From assembly GCF_030409525.1 (NCBI RefSeq), contig NZ_JAUFQB010000002.1, positions 50,422-114,421 on the forward strand: a stretch of DNA of 64,000 nucleotides, given 5' to 3'. The notes under the pieces were generated by a model, which ran no database searches, was not told where the DNA came from, and worked only from the letters and a program-made list of their open reading frames with translations. This DNA is from Kaistella yonginensis (GTDB lineage: Bacteria; Bacteroidota; Bacteroidia; Flavobacteriales; Weeksellaceae). The position numbers and the translations under genes were made by a program. Below are positions 56,148-64,000 of this stretch, piece after piece. Every line of letters starts with the position of its first letter. Positions within the stretch are counted from its first letter, which is position 1.

Positions 56148-58636
56148 TGAAACTAAAAAATTACATCAGCGGACAATGGATCGAAGGTTCAGGAAATGAA
56201 GTCCCACTTTATAATGCAGTTAATGGTGAATTGGTCGCAATTTCAGATACCGAAGGAATCGATTTTGAAGCAGCTTTAGATTACGGAAGAACCGTTGGTT
56301 ACAAAAATCTTTCCTCCATGACGTTCTACGATCGTGGTGAAATGTTGAAGAAAGTAGCTTTGTATTTATTAGAAAGAAAGAAAAAATATTACGATTTATC
56401 CTATAAAACAGGTGCAACTCACGCAGATTCCTGGGTCGATATCGAAGGAGGTTTCGGAACTTTCTTCACCTATTCGGGACTTGCAAAAAGAATGTTGCCC
56501 AACACGCCATTTTGGGTTGATGGTGATACGCAAAAGCTTGGCGCAAACGGTACTTTTATCGGAACCCACATCCTAACGCCAAGCGAAGGAGTTTCAGTAC
56601 AAATTAATGCCTACAATTTCCCGGTTTGGGGAATGTTAGAAAAATTATCAACTTCTCTTTTAGCCGGAGTTCCAAGTATCATAAAACCAGCAACGCCAGG
56701 TTCTTATCTGACAAACGCAGTGTTCCAGGATATGATTGAAAGTGGAATTCTTCCGGAAGGAGCAATCCAATTGGTTTGCGGTGAACCTGGAAACATTTTA
56801 GATTTCGTTCAGGACGGTGATTCAGTACTTTTCACTGGTTCTGCTTCTACCGGGAAAAAATTAAAATCTTTACCCTCAGTTTCTAGTAATTCTGTCCGTT
56901 TTAATATGGAAGCCGATTCTTTGAACTGTTCCATTCTCGGTCTTGATGCAAAACCCGGAACACCAGAATTTGATTTGTTTATTAAAGAAGTTCGCACCGA
57001 AATGACCACCAAAGCCGGACAAAAATGTACGGCAATCCGAAGAATAATCGTTCCGGAAAATTTAGTGGGTGACGTTCAGAATGCGTTAAGCAAAGCTTTA
57101 GATCAAACCAAAATAGGAAATCCGTTAAGCCGCGAAACCAGAATGGGTTCCATCGTTGGTAAAAAAGAAATGGAAGTTCTTCAGGGAAAAATAGATTTAT
57201 TATCAGCTGAAACTGAATTAATTTACGACGGTCAACAGGAATTAATCGATGCTGATTACGAAAAAGGAGCCTTCATGACGCCGAAAGTTTTCTACAACGA
57301 TAAACCTTTTGAAAAAAACTCTTCTCATGAAGTAGAAGCATTCGGCCCGGTTTCAACCATAATGCCGTACAAAGATGCCGACGAAGCTGCAGCTTTAGCA
57401 AAACGTGGAAAAGGAAGTTTAGTCGGTTCTATCATTTCCCGAGATGAAAAATTCGTCGCAGAAACCTCCTGGAAAATGGCTTCTTCGCACGGACGAATTT
57501 TTGTCCTAAATCGTGATAATGCTAAAGAATCAACCGGCCATGGTTCACCTTTACCAACCTTAATGCATGGCGGTCCCGGAAGAGCGGGAGGTGGAGAAGA
57601 AATGGGTGGGTTAAATGGGCTTCATTTCTTTTTACAGAAAACAGCAATCCAAGGTTCACCGGATATTCTGACGGCGATTACACAAATTTATCAAACTGGC
57701 GCGACACAAAATTTTTCAGATAAACATCCTTTCAGAAGTTATTTTGAAGAAGTTGAAATTGGCGATTCTTTGGAAACTGCCGGAAGAACCGTAACAGAAG
57801 CAGATATCGTGAATTTTTCTAATGTTTCTTGGGATCATTTTTATGCACATACTGATGCAACTTCGCTCAACGGAACTATTTTCGATAAAATGGTTGCTCA
57901 TGGCTATTTCATCCTTTCCGCCGCGGCCGGATTATTTGTGTCCGGTAAAAAAGGACCAGTGATCGCGAATTATGGGTTAGAAAACGCGAATTTTTTCAAA
58001 CCTGTTTATGCAGGAGATACGATTACGGTTTATTTAACGGCAAAAGAAAAAATTAACAAAGGCGTAAAAGGACGAAATATTCCAAGTGGCGTTGTAAAGT
58101 GGTTGGTTGAAGTAGTGAATCAAAGAGAAGAGACAGTTTGTGTTGCAACGATCTTAACCTTAGTGGCGAAGAAATCGCCTTTCATTAAAATTGATTACAA
58201 AGATTTTACAAAGCGGCTTCAACTTTTAAACAAAGAAACTTCACCAAAATGGGGTCGAATGAATGTACAAGAAATGTTGGAACATCTGGAAACCACCATG
58301 AAATACAGTACCGGAGAATTAGAAACCGATTCTTGTAAAACTCCCGAAGAACAAATTGAAGCTTTTCAAGATTCGCTTTACAACTTTAGAAAAATGCCGA
58401 AAGATTTTCCCGCTCCTTTTCTTGAAGATGGAAAATTACCCGTATTAAAATATAAAAATCTGGAAGAAGCCAAAACCAATTTTTTAGAATCCGTAAAAAA
58501 CTATCAAATTTATTACCGCGAAAATCCAGAAGCAGAGCATTTACATTTTATCTTCGGAAAATTAAATAAAGACATGATGGAACTTTTTCATCAAAAACAT
58601 GTGACGCATCATTTTGAGCAATTTGGATTGTCTTAA
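56147..58636 (+). CDS. paaZ: bifunctional PaaZ (aldehyde dehydrogenase/oxepin-CoA hydrolase) with extra C-terminal domain
   Basis: PaaZ opens the oxepin-CoA ring and oxidises the resulting aldehyde in phenylacetate breakdown. The 829-residue protein has an aldehyde-dehydrogenase domain (about 1-515) with catalytic Cys294 in GQKCTAIRR and Glu255 in FNMEADSLN. A MaoC-like hydratase domain (about 530-675) follows, with Asp563 and His568 in SWDHFYAHTD. Residues about 680-829 form an added helical domain (PKWGRMNVQEMLEHLE to KHVTHHFEQFGLS) resembling DinB/DUF1569 proteins. E. coli PaaZ (681 residues) lacks it. Confidence 0.93.
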   Translation: MKLKNYISGQWIEGSGNEVPLYNAVNGELVAISDTEGIDFEAALDYGRTVGYKNLSSMTFYDRGEMLKKVALYLLERKKKYYDLSYKTGATHADSWVDIEGGFGTFFTYSGLAKRMLPNTPFWVDGDTQKLGANGTFIGTHILTPSEGVSVQINAYNFPVWGMLEKLSTSLLAGVPSIIKPATPGSYLTNAVFQDMIESGILPEGAIQLVCGEPGNILDFVQDGDSVLFTGSASTGKKLKSLPSVSSNSVRFNMEADSLNCSILGLDAKPGTPEFDLFIKEVRTEMTTKAGQKCTAIRRIIVPENLVGDVQNALSKALDQTKIGNPLSRETRMGSIVGKKEMEVLQGKIDLLSAETELIYDGQQELIDADYEKGAFMTPKVFYNDKPFEKNSSHEVEAFGPVSTIMPYKDADEAAALAKRGKGSLVGSIISRDEKFVAETSWKMASSHGRIFVLNRDNAKESTGHGSPLPTLMHGGPGRAGGGEEMGGLNGLHFFLQKTAIQGSPDILTAITQIYQTGATQNFSDKHPFRSYFEEVEIGDSLETAGRTVTEADIVNFSNVSWDHFYAHTDATSLNGTIFDKMVAHGYFILSAAAGLFVSGKKGPVIANYGLENANFFKPVYAGDTITVYLTAKEKINKGVKGRNIPSGVVKWLVEVVNQREETVCVATILTLVAKKSPFIKIDYKDFTKRLQLLNKETSPKWGRMNVQEMLEHLETTMKYSTGELETDSCKTPEEQIEAFQDSLYNFRKMPKDFPAPFLEDGKLPVLKYKNLEEAKTNFLESVKNYQIYYRENPEAEHLHFIFGKLNKDMMELFHQKHVTHHFEQFGLS

Positions 58637-58644
58637 TCACTGAT

Positions 58645-58760
58645 TTTTGGCACACAGATTTCACAGATTTTCACAGATAAATGAAAATGAAAAGTGCAAA
58701 GAGTAACTTGGATTAATTGTACTTAAATGGCATACAGATTTGTACAGATTTTTTTTAAAA
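58645..58760. repeat. ACAGATT-type short repeats, left flank of the GxxExxY gene
   Basis: CACAGATTTCACAGATTTTCACAGAT-like runs occur at about 58650-58680 and again as ACAGATTTGTACAGATT at about 58734-58751. The same motif in reverse (ATCTGTG) flanks the gene on the right. Confidence 0.75.
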
Positions 58761-58780
58761 TGTTTTTAATATAAAATGTT

Positions 58781-59157
58781 ATGACAGAAAATGAATTAAC
58801 TTACGCAATTCGAAAGGGAATTTTTGAGGTGTATAATACGCTTGGTTCAGGATTATTGGAAAGTGTTTACGAAAAAGCATTAATAATTGAACTTAAAAGT
58901 CAAGGTTTAGAAATAAAAGCCAGTTTCCCATTTCTGTAATTTATAAAGAGATTGATTTGGGAATTGCATTTCGAGGTGATATTTTAGTTGAAGATAGGAT
59001 TATTGTTGAAGTAAAATCGGTGACAGAAATATTACCAATTCATCATAAACAATTACTCAATTATCTGAAAATAACAGATCTTCATTTAGGATTATTGGTT
59101 AATTTTAACACCGCAGAAATAAATAAGAATATTTTTAGAATTATAAACGGATATTAA
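58781..59157 (+). pseudogene. GxxExxY family protein gene with a frameshift
   Basis: The first frame runs from the ATG at 58781 to a TAA at 58937-58939 and gives MTENELTYAIRKGIFEVYNT...GSGLLESVYEKAL, with the GxxExxY motif. The rest of the family (QFPISVIYKEIDLGIAFRGD, then VEVKSVTEILPIHHKQLLNYLK) is in a different frame from about 58920. Loss of one base in the KAQFP region explains it. Members look like small PD-(D/E)XK-type nucleases of unknown role. Broken here. Confidence 0.85.
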
Positions 59158-59182
59158 AAATCAAAATCAAAATAAAAGTAAA

Positions 59183-59260
59183 ATCTGTGAAATCTGTGTG
59201 CAATACAGCGCAAAGAATAACGTAATATCTGTGTGCAAAAAAAGAGCAAAAAAAATTCAA
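59183..59260. repeat. ATCTGTG-type short repeats, right flank of the GxxExxY gene
   Basis: AATCTGTGAAATCTGTGTGC and TATCTGTGTGC occur here, the reverse complement of the left-flank motif. They lead into the 129-bp duplication. Confidence 0.75.
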
Positions 59261-59261
59261 A

Positions 59262-59518
59262 AAAAAATCTGTCAAAAAGTCCCTTAATAAGTATTAATAG
59301 AAAATATTGGATGCAGTTTTGTAAAATCTATCTGTAGAGAGTTAAACACATCATCCGTGAAAATCTGTGAAATCTGTGTGCAAAAAAAGAAAAAAATCTG
59401 TCAAAAAGTCCCTTATAAGTATTAATAGAAAATATTGGATGCAGTTTTGTAAAATCTATCTGTAGAGAGTTAAACACATCATCCGTGAAAATCTGTGAAA
59501 TCTGTGTGCAAAAACAAA
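59262..59518. repeat. 129-bp tandem direct repeat, two copies
   Basis: 59262-59390 and 59391-59518 are the same sequence except for one lost base (CCTTAATAAGT versus CCTTATAAGT) and slight differences in the A-runs. Each copy ends in the ATCTGTGAAATCTGTGTGC motif. The near identity means a recent duplication. The second copy runs into the start of the next gene. Confidence 0.92.
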
Positions 59519-60204
59519 AAAAAATCGGCGAAAAAGTAGTCGCTTTTAATAAAAAATTAAAATATTCCGGAAATCTTCCCGAAGGTTTCGACGTACTCAA
59601 TCCATTTTTCGATAACCCCGAAACTTTAGTGGTGATGACCGAGTTTTATCAAAAATTTTACAACGATTATTCACAAAGAAAATTCATCATCGGAATTAAT
59701 CCGAGTCGTCATGGAGCCGGAGTTACAGGTGTTCCGTTTACCGATACAAAACGGCTGGAAAGCGTTTGCGGAATTGAAATGAAATCTGCACATACCCACG
59801 AAATTTCTTCTGTTTTTTTATATGATGTCATCGAAAATTTTGGTGGACCAGAACTTTTTTATAAAGAATTTTACATTAATTCTCCTTTTCCTTTGGCGAT
59901 TACAAGACGAACAATTCGTGGTGGATTAAACGCCAATTATTATGATGACAAAAATCTTTTTGAAGCCGTAAAACCTTTTATGATTAAAAGTTTAAAAGAT
60001 CATATTAAATTAGGTTTAGATACTTCGGAAGTTTTTATTCTTGGAAAAAAGAATGCGACTTTTCTTGATAAAATTAACAAAGAAGAAAAGTTTTTCGACA
60101 AGATGACCGTTTTGGAACATCCACGATTTATTCAACAATACAAAAGCAAAGAAAAACAATTATACATCGACAAATATTTAATGGCCCTAAATAAAGCATC
60201 ATGA
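59485..60204 (+). CDS. SMUG2-like DNA glycosylase family protein (DUF4918)
   Basis: The protein body matches the SMUG2/DUF4918 branch of the uracil-DNA-glycosylase superfamily, thought to remove damaged bases from DNA. Motif 1 is IIGINPSRHGAGVTGVPFTDTKRLESVCGI, and the second motif region is VLEHPRFIQQYKSKEKQ. The longest frame starts at the GTG at 59485 inside the second 129-bp repeat, so residues 1-10 (MKICEICVQK) are repeat-derived. The usual family start, near IGEKVVAFNKKL, has no ATG here. 239 residues as called; the start is uncertain. It overlaps the enoyl-CoA hydratase gene by 4 bp. Confidence 0.85.
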   Translation: MKICEICVQKQKKIGEKVVAFNKKLKYSGNLPEGFDVLNPFFDNPETLVVMTEFYQKFYNDYSQRKFIIGINPSRHGAGVTGVPFTDTKRLESVCGIEMKSAHTHEISSVFLYDVIENFGGPELFYKEFYINSPFPLAITRRTIRGGLNANYYDDKNLFEAVKPFMIKSLKDHIKLGLDTSEVFILGKKNATFLDKINKEEKFFDKMTVLEHPRFIQQYKSKEKQLYIDKYLMALNKAS

Positions 60205-60968
60205 ACAACGGATTTGTAACATCAGAAATAAAAAACAACATCGCCGAAATCACTTTCGGAACACCGAAAAGCAATTCACTTCCCGGTGAAATTTTAGAAT
60301 TACTCGCGAAAACTATTTTAGAATGCGGAAAAGATGAAAATGTAAAAGCAATTTTATTAAAATCTGCCGGAGAAAAATCTTTTTGTGCAGGTGCAAGTTT
60401 TGATGAACTTTTAGAAATTGAAGAATTAGAAACATCAAAAAAATTCTTCGGAGGATTTGCTAAAGTTCTTAACGCAATGCGAAATTGTGGAAAATTAGTC
60501 GTCGTAAGAGTTCAAGGAAAAACAACAGGAGGTGGAGTAGGAATTGCTTGTGCAGCCGATTATTGTTTCGCCACGAAAGATTCTGCATTGGCTTTAACGG
60601 AACTTAATCTCGGAATCGGACCATTTGTAATCGGACCATTTGTAGAAAGAAAAATTGGGAAATCTGCTTATTCTGCAATGTCGATTGACGCTGATTTCCG
60701 AAATGCAGAATGGTGCGAAAAACACGATATTTATCAAAATGTTTCTGAAAATATTTCAGAAATGGACCAACAAATCGATGGTTTTTTAAAGAAATTATCA
60801 ACCAGAAGTTACGATGCTTTAGCATTAATTAAAATAGTTTCCTGGGAAGGAACGGAACATTTCGAACAATTAATGCCCGAAAGAATTTTGATGAGTGCAA
60901 GTTTAATTTTAGAAGATTCTGCGAAGAGAAATATTGAAATGATTAAGGAAAGATTGCGTTCAAAATAA
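60201..60968 (+). CDS. enoyl-CoA hydratase/isomerase family protein
   Basis: This 255-residue crotonase-fold enzyme has the oxyanion-forming segments SFCAGASFDEL (about 60-70) and GGGVGIACAADY (about 109-120), then ALTELNLGIGPFVIGP. The usual second catalytic Glu region is altered, so the exact reaction is unclear. It could act in phenylacetate beta-oxidation (PaaF/PaaG-like), given paaZ 1.6 kb upstream, or in another acyl-CoA pathway. Overlaps the glycosylase gene by 4 bp. Confidence 0.8.
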   Translation: MNNGFVTSEIKNNIAEITFGTPKSNSLPGEILELLAKTILECGKDENVKAILLKSAGEKSFCAGASFDELLEIEELETSKKFFGGFAKVLNAMRNCGKLVVVRVQGKTTGGGVGIACAADYCFATKDSALALTELNLGIGPFVIGPFVERKIGKSAYSAMSIDADFRNAEWCEKHDIYQNVSENISEMDQQIDGFLKKLSTRSYDALALIKIVSWEGTEHFEQLMPERILMSASLILEDSAKRNIEMIKERLRSK

Positions 60969-60972
60969 ATTG

Positions 60973-61707
60973 ATGAAAACGATTTCTAAAAAAATAGTTT
61001 TGGTTCTTGGTGCAAATTCCGATGTAGCGAAAGAATGCATGAAACAATATCTATCAAAGGGTTTTCATGTTATTGCTGCTTCCAGAAACACCGAAGAATT
61101 GAAAAATTTCGTTACTCAAAATCAGGAATTTTCTACTCAAATTGAAGTGGTTTATTTCGATGCTGCAGATTTCGATTCTCACCAGAAATTTTACGACGAA
61201 CTTTCCGAAAAACCTCATATTGTTTTATATGCTGCAGGTTTTTTGGTGGATAATCAGGAAGCATTGAAAAATTTCGAAGGAACTTTTCAAATGATGAAAG
61301 CCAATTACATCGGTGCGGTTTCTATTTTAAATAGTATCGCGACAGATAAAACCAACAAAAATTTAGAAAGAATTATTGGACTTTCTTCGTTGTCTGGAGT
61401 TCGTGGAAGAAAAAGTAATTTTATTTATGGGAGTACAAAAGCGGCTTTCACCCAATATTTGGCGGGACTTCGACAAGAATTAGCGGAACGAAAAATCATC
61501 GTCAATGTTTTGGTGATTGGTTATATCAACACAAAAATTAATGAAGGTTTAGAACTCAATCAATCCTTAATCATGGAGCCTGATTATGTTGCGAAATTCG
61601 TTGTTAACGCAGGAAATTCTTTCACCATCGTTCCCAATTGGAAATGGAAAATCATTTATTTTATCCTGAAAATATTGCCGGAAAGTTTGGTGGCGAAGTT
61701 GCCTTGA
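60973..61707 (+). CDS. SDR family oxidoreductase
   Basis: A short-chain dehydrogenase of 244 residues with the nucleotide-binding VLGANSDVAKECMKQYL (a variant of TGxxxGxG), catalytic Ser in LSSLSGVRG and Tyr/Lys in YGSTKAAF. The C-terminus is hydrophobic (WKIIYFILKILPESLVAKLP) and may touch the membrane. The variant N-motif recalls epimerase-type SDRs such as DprE2. I chose the ATG at 60973, 4 bp after the hydratase stop codon; a TTG 3 bp upstream is less likely. Substrate unknown. Confidence 0.85.
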   Translation: MKTISKKIVLVLGANSDVAKECMKQYLSKGFHVIAASRNTEELKNFVTQNQEFSTQIEVVYFDAADFDSHQKFYDELSEKPHIVLYAAGFLVDNQEALKNFEGTFQMMKANYIGAVSILNSIATDKTNKNLERIIGLSSLSGVRGRKSNFIYGSTKAAFTQYLAGLRQELAERKIIVNVLVIGYINTKINEGLELNQSLIMEPDYVAKFVVNAGNSFTIVPNWKWKIIYFILKILPESLVAKLP

Positions 61708-61745
61708 AATCAATGATTTAATTCAAATGTTCTTAGTTTTACAAT

Positions 61746-61919
61746 CTATTGCAAAGTAGGAGTTTCAATAGGGAAATGTTTTTCTTCATAATCTGCAACC
61801 AAATCTGATAAAAAGTCTAATTCAATAAATTTTTTATCATCTGTAGAAGTTTCATTACCAAAAACTTTCAACAATTCTTCAATTCTTTCACAAGTAACTT
61901 TATATTGTGTTTTTGTCAT
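61746..61919 (-). CDS. truncated HigA-like antitoxin
   Basis: A 57-residue frame, MTKTQYKVTCERIEELLKVF...DLVADYEEKHFPIETPTLQ, matches the N-terminal part of HigA-type antitoxins (ERIEEL..., LVxDYEEKHxPI). The helix-turn-helix that normally follows is missing because of the stop codon. It begins 3 bp after the toxin remnant's stop codon, the toxin-then-antitoxin order of higBA. It may still be translated. Confidence 0.65.
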   Translation of the reverse strand: MTKTQYKVTCERIEELLKVFGNETSTDDKKFIELDFLSDLVADYEEKHFPIETPTLQ

Positions 61920-61922
61920 TTT

Positions 61923-62087
61923 TTAAATATTTGAAACATTAATTTTGTCGTAATCTTTATGATTTCCAATAAATCTTATGTAAACTTTTTTTGATTGAAA
62001 AATAATAATTGCAACTAATCGATAATGATTTCCTCTAATGTTAAAAACAATATTTTGAATTACAAGATTATATTTTAAAAAACAAAA
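61923..62087 (-). pseudogene. HigB toxin remnant, 5' truncated
   Basis: On the minus strand one frame reads VIQNIVFNIRGNHYRLVAII...KKVYIRFIGNHKDYDKINVSNI, the C-terminal half of HigB mRNA-interferase toxins (FNIxGNxYRL, IRFxGxHKxYDKI). The N-terminal half is missing: the frame runs straight back to the aspS stop codon, with no start codon. It was presumably cut by a deletion that joined it to aspS. Confidence 0.8.
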
Positions 62088-62090
62088 CTT

Positions 62091-63845
62091 TTAAGATATC
62101 AAATTCAATTTAAGTTCCAACTCCTCCAATTGCTCATCCGCAATTTTCGAAGGCGCATCAATCATCACATCTCTTCCAGAATTATTTTTCGGAAAAGCAA
62201 TATAATCTCGGATGACCTCATTTCCATCCAGAATTGCAACCAATCGGTCAAAACCTAAAGCCAAACCAGCATGAGGAGGAGCGCCGTATTTGAAAGCATT
62301 CATCAAAAACCCAAATTGTGATTCTGCTTCTTCTTGGGTAAATCCTAATAATTGAAACATCTTTGCCTGTAAATCTTTATCGAAAATTCTTACCGAACCT
62401 CCTCCAATTTCATTTCCGTTCAGAATTAAATCATACGCATTTGCTCTAGCTTTTCCAGGTTCAGTTTCTAATAAATATTCGTCTTCTGGTTTTGGTGCGG
62501 TGAATGGATGATGCATTGCGTGAAATCTTTCTGTTTCTTCATCCCATTCCAAAAGTGGAAAATCGATGACCCAAAGTGGCGCAAAGTCTTTCGGATTTCT
62601 TAATCCTAATCTGTTTCCTAATTCCATTCTCAGGGCAGAAAGTTGGGTTCTTACTTTATTTTCGTTTCCGCTCATTAATAAAATTAAATCGCCTTTTTTT
62701 GCTCCGAATTTTTCTACTATTTTCGCTAAATCTTCTTCATTGTAAAATTTATTAACCGAAGAAGTGATGATTCCATCTTGTTGAAATTTAATCCAAATCA
62801 TTCCAGAAGCACCAATTTGCGGACGTTTTACCCAGTCGATTAATTCATCGATTTGTTTTCTGGTGTATTCGGCACAACCTTCTGCATTGATACCAACAAT
62901 CAATTTTGCATCATCAAATATTTTAAAATCTTTTCCTTTTACGAGTTCATTTACTTCCACGAATTCCATTCCGAATCGGATATCGGGTTTGTCGTTTCCG
63001 TATTTTTTCATGGCATCATCGAAAGTCATTCTGGGGAATTTTCCGAAATCTTTCCCCGTAATGTCTTTCAATAAAGTTCCCGTCATACCTTCGAAGATTT
63101 CCAAAACATCTTCTTGTTCTACGAATGCCATTTCGCAATCGATTTGGGTAAATTCTGGTTGTCGATCTGCACGCAAATCTTCATCACGAAAACATTTTAC
63201 GATCTGAAAATACCGATCCATTCCACCAATCATTAATAATTGCTTGAAAGTTTGTGGCGATTGTGGAAGTGCATAAAATTGTCCCGGATTCATTCTGCTT
63301 GGAACCACGAAATCTCTCGCTCCTTCAGGAGTAGATTTAATTAAAACCGGAGTTTCTACTTCGATAAAATCTTTTTCGGACAAATAATTTCTAATTTTTT
63401 GCGCCATTTTGTGCCGGAAAATCAATTTGTCTTTCACTGGATTTCTTCGAATATCCAAATATCTATATTTCATGCGAAGTTCTTCGCCGCCATCAGTTTG
63501 ATCTTCGATGGTAAAAGGTGGAACTTCAGATTCATTTAAAATAGTGAGTTTTTCAACGAGAATTTCAATTTCACCCGTTGGAATTTTTGGATTTTTGCTC
63601 ACTCTTTCGATGACTTTTCCTTCGATTTGAATGACAAATTCTCGTCCTAATTTATTTGCACTTTCCAATAATTCTGCGGAAGAACGATCCGCATCAAAAA
63701 CCAATTGGGTAATTCCGTATCGATCTCGCAAATCGATCCAAATCATAAATCCTTTGTCGCGAATGGTTTGAACCCAACCAGAAAGGGTGACATTTTCATT
63801 AAGATTTTGGATATTTAATTCTCCGTTGGTGTGCGTACGAAACAT
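62091..63845 (-). CDS. aspS: aspartate--tRNA ligase
   Basis: This class II synthetase charges tRNA-Asp. At 584 residues it is bacterial length. It has the N-terminal OB-fold ([21 protein letters not shown]), motif 2 region [23 protein letters not shown], the bacterial GAD insertion and motif 3 [15 protein letters not shown]. Its stop codon directly abuts the HigB remnant. Its leader contains heptamer repeats. Confidence 0.98.
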   Translation of the reverse strand: MFRTHTNGELNIQNLNENVTLSGWVQTIRDKGFMIWIDLRDRYGITQLVFDADRSSAELLESANKLGREFVIQIEGKVIERVSKNPKIPTGEIEILVEKLTILNESEVPPFTIEDQTDGGEELRMKYRYLDIRRNPVKDKLIFRHKMAQKIRNYLSEKDFIEVETPVLIKSTPEGARDFVVPSRMNPGQFYALPQSPQTFKQLLMIGGMDRYFQIVKCFRDEDLRADRQPEFTQIDCEMAFVEQEDVLEIFEGMTGTLLKDITGKDFGKFPRMTFDDAMKKYGNDKPDIRFGMEFVEVNELVKGKDFKIFDDAKLIVGINAEGCAEYTRKQIDELIDWVKRPQIGASGMIWIKFQQDGIITSSVNKFYNEEDLAKIVEKFGAKKGDLILLMSGNENKVRTQLSALRMELGNRLGLRNPKDFAPLWVIDFPLLEWDEETERFHAMHHPFTAPKPEDEYLLETEPGKARANAYDLILNGNEIGGGSVRIFDKDLQAKMFQLLGFTQEEAESQFGFLMNAFKYGAPPHAGLALGFDRLVAILDGNEVIRDYIAFPKNNSGRDVMIDAPSKIADEQLEELELKLNLIS

Positions 63846-63856
63846 ATTTTCTGATT

Positions 63857-63884
63857 TTAGATATTAGACGTTAGATTTTAGACT
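63857..63884. repeat. 7-bp tandem repeat, TTAGAYN type, in the aspS leader
   Basis: Four adjacent 7-bp units (TTAGATA, TTAGACG, TTAGATT, TTAGACT) lie 12-39 bp upstream of the aspS start, between it and the -7 box. Confidence 0.82.
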
Positions 63885-63908
63885 TTTGATGGTCTAAATT
63901 ACAGATGG

Positions 63909-63916
63909 CAAAGATA
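63909..63916 (-). promoter_or_regulatory. -7 promoter box upstream of aspS
   Basis: The minus strand reads TATCTTTG, an exact TANNTTTG match 64 nt before the ATG, so the leader would contain the heptamer repeats. The -33 part is not clear. The sequence to the right edge holds nothing else I can support. Confidence 0.5.
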
Positions 63917-64000
63917 AGTTTTTTGGATGATTGATGGAAGTTTGAAAGGTTGCTTGTTGTGAAAGTTGTGGAAAGGGGTGGCGCGAGCGAAGCGAGCGTC

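Noticed and set aside
58645..59518. repeats as a CRISPR array
   Set aside because: Repeat spacing is irregular, the 129-bp units are near identical throughout with no variable spacers, and no cas genes are nearby.

Overview
The window comes from a low-GC Bacteroidota chromosome, most likely a flavobacterium of the Chryseobacterium/Kaistella/Epilithonimonas group (Weeksellaceae). The evidence is in the sequence. Promoters repeatedly show the Bacteroidota -7 box TANNTTTG, in four cases with a TTG or TTTG 19-21 nt upstream, and most genes lack a Shine-Dalgarno sequence. Lineage-typical families are present: two GLPGLI proteins, an IPExxxVDY-like protein beside rnc and pyk, a PaaZ with an extra C-terminal domain, a degradative-type HMG-CoA reductase and a DUF4846 lipoprotein. 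Genus-level placement is inference.

Layout. 0.1-5 kb: a hypothetical gene, then a minus-strand operon acpP-fabF-rnc-IPExxxVDY-pyk ending in a strong terminator. 5.3-9.2 kb: a minus-strand operon with paaE, a small unknown gene, paaA, an unknown exported protein and a HutG-like ureohydrolase; paaB, paaC and paaD are absent here. 9.5-12.1 kb: clpB. 12.2-12.5 kb: two tandem copies of a small promoter-hairpin-terminator unit, probably duplicated small RNAs. 12.5-16.2 kb: a tight five-gene minus-strand operon (DUF2589 protein, companion, unknown helical protein, cytosolic subtilisin-like protease, stand-alone I9-like inhibitor). 16.5-27 kb: housekeeping genes and a small ABC module, a DMT transporter interrupted by an in-frame stop, sucC, and an M23 peptidase-bactofilin pair.

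27.5-51.5 kb is the ribosomal supercluster: rpsL-rpsG-fusA-rpsJ, a 6.5 kb interruption (two GLPGLI genes, an iron-permease-family gene and two opposite-strand exported proteins), then rplC through rplQ with secY, infA, rpmJ and rpoA. tuf is not in it. A full promoter just before rplC and a terminator after rpsJ split it into two transcription units. Several spacers hold 7-bp tandem repeats or hairpins.

51.6-64 kb: a small lipoprotein, eno, gltA, a DUF6624-like lipoprotein, a small membrane protein, paaZ, a frameshifted GxxExxY gene among ACAGAT-type repeats, a 129-bp tandem duplication that supplies the start of a SMUG2-like glycosylase gene, an enoyl-CoA hydratase, an SDR, a decayed HigBA toxin-antitoxin locus, and aspS. 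paaA/paaE and paaZ sit 47 kb apart, so phenylacetate genes are dispersed. The most novel items are the tandem small RNAs, the DUF2589/protease/inhibitor operon, and the repeat-driven changes around 58.6-59.5 kb. No tRNA, rRNA, CRISPR array or insertion-sequence transposase was seen.
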